Shown piece after piece: positions 35,727-47,700 of a stretch of DNA of 64,000 bases. The DNA comes from Sphaerolaimus hirsutus (taxonomy: Eukaryota; Nematoda; Chromadorea; Monhysterida; Sphaerolaimidae). The number at the start of each line of letters is the position of its first letter. Position 1 is the first letter of the stretch. Both the position numbers and the translations under genes were made by a program. Where the stretch lies: assembly GCA_964036195.1 (NCBI GenBank), contig OZ038454.1, forward strand, positions 29,560,315 to 29,624,314, read 5' to 3'. The notes beneath the pieces were generated by a model, which saw nothing but the letters and a program-made list of their open reading frames with translations, was not told the origin of the DNA and searched no databases.

Positions 35727-38700
35727 CTGAGAGTTTTTTTTGGGGGGGGGGGGCGTTATTCAAAGTGTTGATGGTATAAAGAGATTCACCACGTAAAATG
35801 ACGAATAAAGTAAAAAGTAACATGAAACGTGGCACTCCCCTCAACGGGGGGGGGGGGGGGGGTTATATGACGTGGATGAGGCCTCCAAATCCAAAAGTCG
35901 ACAAGTCCACAAAATGTGCTTTTCAGTAAATCGCATTTCAAGTTTCAAATCCAATTTGTGGTCTGTGCAGCCTGTCCAATGTGGCTCTCTCATGCTTTCC
36001 ATTAAGTTCCATATGTTGACAATAAACTGTCAAATTTTCAGCCCCTGCTCTCAATGTACAGGGGTGGGCATTTTCAGTTACCGCTGGAAAAACGCGATAG
36101 CTTGAGCTATGGTTGAGCTATCACAGTGAAATTTTAACACAATCGAGTAGACTCCATAGGACACCTATTCTGAAGTTTGCAACCAAAACGGCCACATTTT
36201 GTGTGGGTTATGGAACACACAGTTTTTTTGTGTAATTTTGTGTCTTAACCCCCTTTATCTCGGGACTGGGGTACTGTTCAAGAAAAAAAAAGAATTTGGT
36301 CGTAGCCCCGACCCCAAACCCCAACATATGTACTCAAAGGGCATCAAAATCGGCCAATGTACGACAGATTGGGACGACGCCAAAGCCAGTGACCCCCCCC
36401 CCCTCAAATACCACCCTTGATTTATCCTATCGTGACGCCGAGTCACAAAATTACACTAAAAACTGTGTGTTCCACAACTCACCCAAAATGTGCCCGTTTG
36501 GGTTGCAAACTTCAGAATAGGTGTCCTATGGAGTGTACTCTATTGTGTTAAAATTTCACTGTGATAGCTCAACCGTAGCTAAAGCTATCGCGTTTTTCCA
36601 GCGGTAACTGAAAATGCCCACCCCTGTATATACGATAAATGGGGTGTCCATAAAATGCCATTTGGATATTTGCACAAAATCTGCAGCAAAATCCTATCAA
36701 CAAAAGTGGACTTGTCGACTTCTTGCTGCAAACATCTTCGGACTTGTCGACTTCTTGCTTTAAACGGCTCAGCAGCTGTGGACATCAAACACCCCTGGAC
36801 AACAAACACCCCCGGACAACAGCGTGCGCGCAGTGGGCCGCAATCACCTCTGGACAACAGCGGCGCCCGCCAAGCCGGCGCCATGGCGCCGCCGCCGCCG
36901 ATGTGCGAGCGGCGCACGCACTCGCGCGGCGCCCGGCTGGCGCCATTTCTGCCACGCGACTGCGACTAATTTCCTGCAATTGTTTTTTTGCCTTTAGCGC
37001 GCCGCCGCGCAGCACTGCAATCTAGGCCGCAGCCGCGCAGTCGTGTCAGCGGTCATCAAATAAATTTAATTACATAAAAATGAGGAGTCCACTTCCAAAT
37101 AAATAACTGAAGAAATTTGAAGATTTTCTGATCACTTCACACTTTTAGAAATAAACATAGTGTTAAGGGCATTGCCGACGCAGCATGTCAGCCCCTAATA
37201 GTGATGAGCCCAGCCGCCTCTGTAGTCTAGTGGTTAGGGCACTCGTGTTCTATACGAGAGGTGTGGGTTCGATTCCCGCCTGAGGCAAGTGCAATTTTGC
37301 ACTCTTTCTGGTGCCGCGACCGTGGATCATACGACGACGCCTGACCATCACACATGGCTGGCCGAGTGTGGTCCGAACACCGGTCTTTAAACAGCACGGA
37401 CCGCGATCCGCTGCTTTACCCCTACATCAGCACGATGTCAGGGATGACATCTCCGCAACGCCGCGAGGTGTTAAGGGCATTGCCGACGCAGCATGTCAGC
37501 CCCTAATAGTGATGAGCCCAGCCGCCTCTGTAGTCTAGTGGTTAGGGCACTCGTGTTCTATACGAGAGGTGTGGGTTCGATTCCCGCCTGAGGCAAGTGC
37601 AATTTTGCACTCTTTCTATAGTTGTTCAAATGTATTGACGTGTATTCGAAAAACAAATCAAGTAAAAATAAGTCAAGTCAATACGATTATTCTGATCATC
37701 AATTTATACTTTCCTATCTATATATTGTAAATATATTGGATATCAGCACTGCATGAAATTGATTGATAAGATTAGATTTGAGCAAACAATGCATGACAAT
37801 GCGTAAGGGTGGACGCGGCCGCCGCGCGGCAGAAATGGCGCCAGTGGGGCGCGAGTGCGCGCGCTGCTCACGCATTGGCGGCACCATGGCGCCGACTTGG
37901 CGTGCGCGTGCGATCAATGTGCGCGCGTCGCTGTTGTCCAGGGGTGATTGCGGCCCACTGCGCGCACGCTGTTGTCCGGGGGTGTTTGTTGTCCAGGGCT
38001 GTTTGATGTCCAGGGGTTATTCGCCGCTTTAAACAGTGTGGACTTGTCGACTTTTAGAAATCATGTCCCAACTTTTGATTGAAAAACACCAGAAAATTAG
38101 GAAAAAAATGTAAATAAAAAGTGAAAATTTAATATAAAAAATTGAAACAATTTTAAAAAATTCAAAAATTGAAGAAAAAATAATAAAAAAGGTGTTAAAA
38201 TTTTTTGTTAAATGTAAGTTTTTTTAAAAAATATTTGAAAAAATGTGAAAAAAATTGCAAAACAAATTTATAAAAATTGAAGAAAAACTAATGTTTTGGA
38301 GTCTATGGCACCACTCCATAAAAATGGCGCCACTTTGGGAGTCTGTCACCACTCCATAAAAATGGCGCCACTTTGGAGTCTGTGCCACTATGGAGTCTGT
38401 GGCGCCACTCCATTAAAATCGCACTACTTTGGAGTCTATGGCACCACTCCATAAAAATGGCGCCATTTTGGTGCCTTTGGCGCCAATCAATTCAAATGGC
38501 ACCACTATGGACTCTGTGGCACCACTCCATAAAAATGGTGCCACTTTGGAGTCTATGGTGCCACCCATAAAAATGGCACAGTTTTGGAGTCTATGGCGCC
38601 ACTCCCTGAAAATGGCACAGTCCACTAAACAAAGCAAAGTCCAGTAAAGAAAAGTGGACTTTCGACTTCTTGCATTAAAGAAATCAGGGCCGTATCCAGG

Positions 38701-41700
38701 GGGGGGGGCGGGGGGGGCTGCAGCCCCCCCCCCCTTCCCGGGGCTAGACCAGAAAGTGACTGGAAAATGCGACTTTTTGAAAACCAGCGTAAAAAATTTT
38801 TGCGCGCAAGCGCGCATTCTTCACCAGACATAACATATTATCATCACAGTGGCTCCATGTGGCCGCAAATCGTCATAATTACACTCAATGTTGTGCTTTT
38901 TGCTATTTTGTATGTATATTTACATACATAATCAGCGTTCCATGGTGCTGACGCCAACGCCAATGGCGCCATGGCGTGGCGCCTACTAATGGCGCCAGCG
39001 CCATGGCGCCATTCCGCCACTATGGTACTAAAATTTTAGGGGGGGTGGCTGAGCCCCCCCCCCCCCCTCGCCGGCCTCCGTAAACAAGCAGCCCCCCCGC
39101 TCAAAAATCCTGGATACGTCCCTGAAAGAAATGGACTTGTTGACTTTTTGTTCTAACTAGGCATGGACTTGTCGACTTCTTGCCCAAAAAATGTTATGGA
39201 CAGCTGAGTGGACTTGTCCACTTCTTGCACTCACAAACATTTTTGTTCCCAGCCTGGATCCATCTCCCTTATGGAAAATTTATGGACTTGTCGACTTTTA
39301 GAAATCACTGCCCATAGCAGATTTATCACATTTCTTGCATTTCACCCATAAAAACCCTTGCTCAAGGTGGACTTGTAGACTTTTAACCCAAAACTATGTG
39401 AACTTGTCGACTTCTTGCCCAAATTTTTAGCATTTTTCCCAAAAATGTCAAATTTGACACTATCGTATATAGGCATGTGAGGTCACAAAATTTATGGAAA
39501 ATTGTGAAAAATGGAAGGGAGTATCCCCTGATGACATTTCCGGAGCTAACTCGAAATTTTGAATTTTGGACTTGTCGACTTTAGAATTGGACGCCTGAAA
39601 TACATGCATACTCGGCGGGCCACACGCTATGCATTTCTGAAGGAAACACTGCATCATGACGTCATTGTCATTAAATTACGTCATTTTCATTGCCAATAAA
39701 AATTGAGCAAAAAACATTGACTCCGCCTTTTCCATTATTAGCGGTAGCACATACACAAGTATCCGTCGGGCGCATTATCTTCAAAGACATAAGTACTTTT
39801 GCACGCATACTTTGCAGTCCCCTCGAACAAGATACATGTTCTCAACCTCCCCAACCACCAGTAAACCCCCAAAACCCACCAATAAACACAGTTGTCAGGC
39901 GTGATGCAGCCGGCGTGGAAGAACACCGCTTTGGGCAGCGACGCGTCCAGACGACGCCACTGCAACTCGCCCGACTGGCCCGGGGCGTCCGCCTGGAACG
40001 AGGGGGGTAGGTGCAGCGCCCACACGTCCGACAGGAGGTCGATGTCTCTGCAGGGTCAGTTGAGGGGGCATGGAAAAAGGGGCTATAAAGCCCTGACCGT
40101 CCCGAACGTTGTGATCACGTGTTGTTGATGCTACGTTATGTTACTTTTGTGTATCGAAACTAGGGGATTTGAGGATTGTTCTTATTTTCTAAAGGCACTC
40201 TGCCGGGGGTATCCCATTGAGACAAAAGTGCTTTGGGACAACAGTAGCTTTGATACAACAAAAATGCTCATTGAGACAAAAGCTACTTTGATACAATAGT
40301 TTGTGCATTGGTACAACACCCTGTGCATTGGTACAACATTTGTTGCTTTGATACAACACCTGTCGCTTTCACGTGTAAGCATCCATTATATTATGAATGA
40401 CATAATACCTGCAACATAATATTGAGACCTTATTGAATTTCCTGCACCTGTTTGTAAGAGAGCAAATTAGAGTGGAACATAAAAGTTTTCGGCATGCCCA
40501 AAGGATTTAAAGTGGCCGAATGCTGCACAAAGTGCCAACACACACTGCGTGCACTGATTAAAGTGATTAAATGTGCAAATTTTTTAAAACTTTTTTTGGA
40601 GCTGAAACACTACCTGGAACTGGACCCGGCATCAACATTGTAATTCCAGGGAGTTCATTTTGAACACTAGTTTACTGAACTAGTGTTCAATTTTTTTATA
40701 CTTTTTTACAAATAAGGTTTTTTTCAAACCTTATTTTTTCAATTTGCACGTTGGCAGCATCTGGCAGCATTTGTGCAGTATCTGGTCACTTCAAATCCTT
40801 TGGGCATGCCAAAGCGTTTATGTTCCGGCTCTGATTTTCTCTCTTACAAACAGGTGCAGAAAATTCAATGAGGTCTCAATATTATGTTGTATCAAAGCGA
40901 CAAATGTTGTACCAATGCACATAGTATTGTACGAATGCACAAACTGTTGTATCAAAGTAGCTTTTGTCTCAATGAGCGTTTTTGTTGTATCAAAGCTACT
41001 GTTGTCTCAAAACACTTTTGTCTCAATGACGCACACTCCCGTGCCGGTGCACATGTAAACCCGGTGCACATGTAGGCTTGGTGCTCCTGTAGACCAGGGG
41101 CCAGTTCTGCAAGTGGAAAAGTTAAAGTAAAGTTTAATGATAAATGATGAGTGAAGAGACAAGAGTAAATTTAAGAGTAAAGTTAAATGACAAATCATTA
41201 GTTAAGAGATAAAAGTAAAGTTAAGAGTCAAAACAAGTGTAACCAAATCTTATTTTTCGTATCCAGATCTTATGTTTTTGTATCCAAATCTTATTTTTCG
41301 ACATAAGATTTGGATACAAAAATAAGATTTGGATACGAAAACAATAAGTTTTGTAAACAATTGCTTGACTCTTAACTTTACTCTTATCTCTTAACTGATC
41401 ATTTGTCATTTAACTTTACTCTTGTCTCTTAACTCATCATTTATCATTTAACTTTACTCTTAACTTGCCATTTGTCATTTTACACAACTCTTATGTTTTA
41501 ACTCTTAACTTGTCCACTTGCGGAACCGGCACCTGGTGCTGTATGCCCGCTACATCCTGGGGGCAATCCCAAGCCCTGTAAAGTGTAAAGTAAAGTGTCA
41601 AATGTAAAGTCTAATGCAAAGTAAACTGTCAATCAAAACAAAAAAAAAGAAGATTTGATTACTGAACTTTGCATGACAATTGACAGTTTACTTTGCATTT

Positions 41701-44700
41701 GACTTTACATTTGACACTTTACTTTACACTTTACAGGGCTTGGGATTGCCACCTGGAATACTAGGCATCACAACACTCGATCTGCTCTGATTTTCCTTCA
41801 ACCATAAAGCAGCTAAAAAATAGATTTGTCTCAACCCAACTACAACGCGGGACGGAAAGTCTCACAAAATTTAAAGAGATAATCAAAACCCTTCAAAAAT
41901 CACAATAAATCCCAGAAAAAACGGTCAGCCCAAGAATGACGCACCTGGCCGCGGCGGCAGCATCGACTGCAGCCAAGTGCTCGTCGTACTGCGGGCCGCA
42001 CACGCCGCCCAACATGAACACAGTGCTGTCGCGCTCGACCAGGGGCCACTCCCACACCCTGGGGAATGACTTGCAAAATGTCAAATGTCAAAGTTATGGA
42101 AAATGTCAAACTACCTGTAAAAATAATGAGAATTTAATTTTTTACGTGTCTTTTGACAACTTGCTGGTAATTTACAAAACGTTTTACACTCTGCATGACA
42201 TTTCAGGGGATGGTCCGGCCGTAAAGTAAACCCGGCCGTAAAGTAGAGGGTGCTACTTTAGGCCGGGCATCATTACGGCAGAGTTGTTTAAAGTACTGAA
42301 CTTTTTTCAACGTAAAGTATTTTATTTTTAGTCACACCTGAATACAGAAAACGTAAAGTAAAAATTTTCTACTTTTACGCTGCGTAAAAGGTGAGTAAAT
42401 GTAAATATCTGTAAATGCTCGTTTTCTGTACTCGCGTCTATCAAAAAGTACGCGAGTAACTGCGTACCGGTATTTTTTCGGGAGAAACGTAAACGTATTT
42501 ACGCAGCACTCGAGTATACGTATTTATCGAGTAAACGTAAATACGTTTGTACAACTATGCATTACGGCCGGATTTACTATACGGCCGGGTTTACTTTATG
42601 GCCGAGATCCCGCCGACATTTCACTTTATACAAAGCATTTTACATGATGTCTGCCACTTTGTACGACATTCTACAGGACATTTTAACCGACTTCTGCCAC
42701 GTTGCATGACATTTAACATTCTACAGATCATTGTACAGGGTCTGGACGGGCACCAGCGCGTGGCACTTGCGTGCGCGCGGGTAGCCCGACGTCGGGTCGG
42801 GCAAGGTGGGCACGGACGCCCAGCGCCACTCGCCCGACGACATTGAGAACACGTCCAGCTGGATTGCAAAAGTACCGCTTTTCTGCAGGGGTCTCGAATG
42901 GGGGGGTAGGGGGTTACCCCCCAAACCGCCCAGCTATCTATCTATCCCGGAGGCCGCTCAGCTATCTATCTATCCCGCAGACAAAATTTTGGGCTACTAC
43001 CCCCTTAACCGCCCCCCAAATCGCTCAGCTATCTATACTCGGCGTACATGATACTATACAATGAGTTGCATGATGTCATATCATGCACGCTGTATCCAAC
43101 CCGTAGAACTCTGTTTTGGTGACTCGTGCTTACGCATATACGGAGTGAAACTTTTCAATTGTGCCCGCACAATTCAAACCCCCCCCGTCAATATGTAGTT
43201 GAGTTTTTTGGCATGATGCCATCCAAGCGTCGTCTGGATGGACAGCATCTGAATAAATACAAAGCGGGAACGTTTTCTGAATTCAAAATTTTGAATGTAA
43301 CAAGTTTTCGTCAAAATGAATCGATAGCATGTAACTTTTCTAAATATGAATTACCGTATTTCTTCGATCTTATTGACGTGTTCGATTACATTGGCTTGCT
43401 CGATTACATTGGCGGGTCTGTGGGGCATGTGAAAAATACATTGCCCTGCTCGAATACATTGCCGTATGAACAAAATTGACGTGGCATGATCCGATTAATC
43501 TCTTGATGTTTGCCGCCATACATACGAGCACCGTCTGTTCTGCCTATGTTTTGCTTTTGCTATCTACTCAGACGGTATTGTGCAGCATTATGTCACAAAT
43601 TTACAATGATTTGCACGTATGTCACTAAATGCATTTGAATGATGAATACTATCTGAAAAATATATTGCCGTGCTCGTTTACATTGACGTGCTCGTTTACA
43701 TTGGCCCCCCAAAACCGCTTATGAAACAATACATTGGCGGTCAATATGATCGAAGAAATACGGTAGATTAAACGTAGGTAAACATATAATCAAAAATTTG
43801 CAGCACCTATCGGCACAAAAATTGGAGTAAACGATTGCGTAAAGAACCGCACATTTTTATTTTCCTTTTTATTATCTTTCCATTTTCTTTTTTAATATTT
43901 TCATTTCTCGTTCGCTCCGTACAAGAACAAAATATAACTTTCCAATTTTGTAGAATGGTATGATTGACATATTTACGACTCACTGTGCACCGTTTTTCTA
44001 CCGTATTTAAGATGTATCGCACTTCACTGTTCAGTAAGATGTTGAATTTCATTGACGCTCAGCGAAGCGAAACATAAGTGGACCAAACGGGCGTGGGTCG
44101 GTGCCAAAGTAAAACCGGTGCCCAAGTACGCCCGATGCCCAAGTATAAAGACCGGTGCCCAAGTACGCCCGGTGCCCAAGTAAAGTGCCCGTACTTGTGC
44201 ACTTTACTTGTGCACCGGGCGGCTGTTTACTTGGGCAACACTTGGGCAACACTTGTGCATTACTTGGACACGGTTGCGTCGGGCCGGGGCGGGCTGGGTT
44301 TACTTGAATTGGAATTCGGGAATTTTCTGTTTTCTGGGGAATTGGAAGTTTCATGAAATGTCATGAAAAGTGTCAAAAGTCATGGAAAATGCCATGCAAA
44401 ATGGCAACTGAATTGCCGATTTGCAGGGCATTTCTCATGACTTTTGACACTTTTCATGACATTTGAAATTTTACAGGTAGTTTTACAGGGTCTGCGAAGT
44501 TGAATTGAAGTTGAATTTCCTCGAAATAACCCCTGGTGCCAGTCGTAAATCCTGTAAAATGTCAAATGTCATGAAAAGTGTCAAAAGTCATGGAAAATGC
44601 CATGCAAAATGGCAACTGAATTGCCGTTTTGCAGGGGATTTCTCATGACTTTTGACACTTTGACTTTTGACATCTGTGTGTTTCGGGGTATGTTGTATGA

Positions 44701-47700
44701 GAATAGCAATGCTGGGTGGGTATGTGATCTGCACCGCTTCTATCGCTCCCATACGCTATCGTCCCCCATATCGCTCCCATACTTGTGCACCGGGCAGGGC
44801 GCTTGCACCTTGGGCACCGGGCGTACTTGGGCACCGGTTTTACTTGCGCACCGGCTCAGCGTCGACCAAACCTGTATAATATCATGTCTGTCAAGTTTAC
44901 CTATCTGGAACGATTTTTAAGAAACTATACCCCAACTTTCACTCAAAATCGCTATTTTTCACACCTTTTCATAGATTTTCACCTCCAAAATACTAGTTTT
45001 CGTTCCTATTTGCTTATTTTCAGCTATTTTTATTACTATATGCACTTGTATACCCATTTTGAGCTATTTTACACCTACTTTTAGCGATTTTTCTCCCTTT
45101 TCTTTCTTCTACACCCAGAAATAGCCTATATTTCGAACCACCACACCCCCCCCCATTTTTTCCAGCTATTTATCTATCCCGAAGGCCTTTCAGCTACCTA
45201 TCCAACCACTGAGGGTCAAATTCAAGATACCCCTGCTTTTCTGAGAAACGTCAACTAACGTCGCTGCACACACTATAAAATAAATAAAACCAATAAAAAT
45301 TTTAAAATTTAGTAAACTCATTAGTCAGTCTTGAACGCATTTGAGTATGCCCGAATGAGCTATTTTTACTAGTTAACTCAACTGTCATTCAGGTTTATTT
45401 AAGAGTTTACCAATTTTTGTGTTTACTGGCAGTAAACAAGTGTGTTTTTCGAAAGTATACTGGCAGTAAACGAACCTTTTCAAAGGGAAACGCAGTGAAG
45501 CGAGTGCCGCCTCCGAAAACAAATAGATTGTCTCCCCGCGCCACCACCTCGTGTCTGTACCTGGCGCGCGATATCGACGCGTAGTTGCCATTGCCGTCGT
45601 CGAATAGCCGTGTCCATCTGGGTTTATAGGGTCGATTCGTCCGGTTGATTTGGATGAGTCGACAACAAAGACTCTCGTTTCTATGGCCGGTTCTATTTCT
45701 AGGCTTCAACGCTTTTTATGATAAAAAACGCAAGCATCAGAAGCATCAAAAATTGCGCCAAAAGTTTCACTAATTCACAAGGTGTTATGCATTTTGAGGT
45801 ACCCAGTGAATAGATATTGGACATTTCAGCTGCATTTTTTAAATATAAAAAAGGTTTCGATGCTTACGTTAAAAAACCATTTTGCAAAATGTTCATCCAT
45901 AATCACCACTTACCCATGAAAAGTTACAGACACGTTGCGCTGTACTTTCATGAGTCACTTTCCTCAGGTTCATTTTACGTGACACTGTATGAAGGTATAG
46001 ATAATCGTAATTTAAAGTTTGGAGTATGCAATACCCACACACCAGTATTGGGTATAGGTATTTTGAGTATGGGTATTTGGGGTATATTGTTGGTTATTGA
46101 TATGCATGGTATAGCCTTTGGGTGACACACATGTAACTAACTACACAAACTTTAGTGAATTGACTCCATTGTAGATCAGTACTTTTAATGGTACCATTTG
46201 GGAAGCACATGAAGATCGGTACCTTTAAAAGCACAAAATCAGATAGATGTAGATCGGTACTTTTACCCATAAAATGAGTTTTTGCTTTGAAAAGTGGCCA
46301 TCTGACATCGGTACTTTCAGAAGCACAGAAAAATGCGCAGATCGGTACCTTTAAAAGTACAATTTTGAAAAAAGTGTGTAGATCGGTACTTTCAAAGATA
46401 CAAACGCTTGTAGATAGGTACTTAAAAAATTTCCGAAACTATATTTTGCGATTTTTTTGCATTTTTCGACCCCCCATATCTCAAAATTGAATTTCGCACC
46501 CCCCACATATTCTATATTTTTTTGAAGCGCATTTTTATCGGGACCCCAAAAATCGTCCTAACTCAAATTTAAAAAAATTGTAGATTGGTACTTTTATAAG
46601 CAGACCCTGCTTATAAAAGGCACTGGATCAGGGGCGTATCCAGGATTTTCGAGCGGGGGGGCTGCTTGTTTACGGAGCCCGGCGAACGGGGGGGGGGGGC
46701 TCAGCCCCCCCCCTTGAAATTTCGCATACAAAGTGACAGAATGGCGCCATGGCGCTAGCGCCATTCATAGGCGCCACGCCATGGCGCCATTGGCGCTGGC
46801 GCCAGCGCCAGAAACCGCTGTATATGTATGAAATACCCGTTCATACACAGTGGAGGGTCCACAATTTCAGGGGAGGTCGCGCGCCAGCGCGCGAAATTTT
46901 TTGCACCTACCATGAAATATGTATAGGAAAAGTTGCTTTTCCCGGGATTTTTTAGGTCTCACCCCGGGAGCGGGGGGGGGGGGCTGCAGCAACCCCCGCC
47001 CCCCCCTGGATACGTCCTTGCACTGGATATTGGGTGGCAGCATTGACCGTACCGTACCGTTCACCGGAAAATAGAAACTTTACCGTACCGCACAGTTCAC
47101 CGCAAAGCCATACCGCATTGGACACGATTCACACACCTGACAATCCACTCTGAGGGGTCAGCGGCGCTCGCCTCGATCTGCAGCGAGTGCACGCGCATCG
47201 AGTAGCTGTGCCCGTTCGTCCCGCCCACCGTCGCGAACTTCGTGCTACTCAACGGCGTCAATGCCTGTTGTGATTTGTGGCTGGCAAAGTAATGCTAAAT
47301 GAAAGACACGGCGAAATGTTGACATTTGAATTCTTGCATACGGGGGTACGAAGATTTATTTGGATTTTTCGAGGTGTAGAAAAAAGATAGACTAATCGCT
47401 CAAACTAGATGATACATATAGCTGAAAAATAGGTCTAAAATTGCCAGAAATGGGTTAAAAGTAGCTAACAATACGTAAATAAATTTATAAGTATACCCGG
47501 TGGACCGCACGCTATGCTTTTCTGAAGGAAACACTCCATCATGATATCATCGTTAGTAAAATTATCATAATTCCAGCAAAAATATAAAAACATTCCTCGT
47601 TTGTACGCGACTCCGCCTTTTTCTTTTTTAAATATTTTTCTTTTTGTGAAAGTGCATACATAAGTACCAGCTCGTGCGTTATCAACCAATACATAAATTA

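Larger units (their letters stand above)
37161..37620 (+). repeat. Direct duplication carrying the two tRNA-like genes
   Basis: A block of about 148 bp (TGTTAAGGGCATTGCCGACG ... GCACTCTTTC) at 37161-37308 recurs at 37469-37617. About 160 bp of GC-rich unique sequence (GGTGCCGCGACCG...) lies between. This could be a tandem tRNA duplication or a dimeric SINE whose body is the spacer. Confidence 0.7.
35878..39597. mobile_element. 3.7-kb AAGTCGACAAGTCC-type composite element
   Basis: Ends AGGCCTCCAAATCCAAAAGT then CGACAAGTCC, and GGACTTGTCGACTTTAGAAT then TGGACGCCT. The motif GGACTTGTCGACTT is dispersed throughout. It fills most of KLHDC10 intron 11 and contains the tRNA-like genes, a GC-rich inverted repeat, a satellite and a hAT-like element. 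A 0.64-kb relative is at 52612-53250. Confidence 0.7.
42886..45235. mobile_element. 2.35-kb CAGGGGT hAT-like element in KLHDC10 intron 8
   Basis: Left end CAGGGGTCTCGAATGGGG, right end TTCAAGATACCCCTG. Perfect TSD CTTTTCTG at 42878-42885 and 45236-45243. Same family as 17711-20220. It carries nested repeats and starts 28 bp from the exon 9 acceptor. Confidence 0.9.

Noticed and set aside
36785..37025. Ala/Arg-rich open frames in the GC-rich block
   Set aside because: They follow from GC-rich inverted-repeat sequence with few stop codons; both strands are open and no splice-compatible link to KLHDC10 exists.
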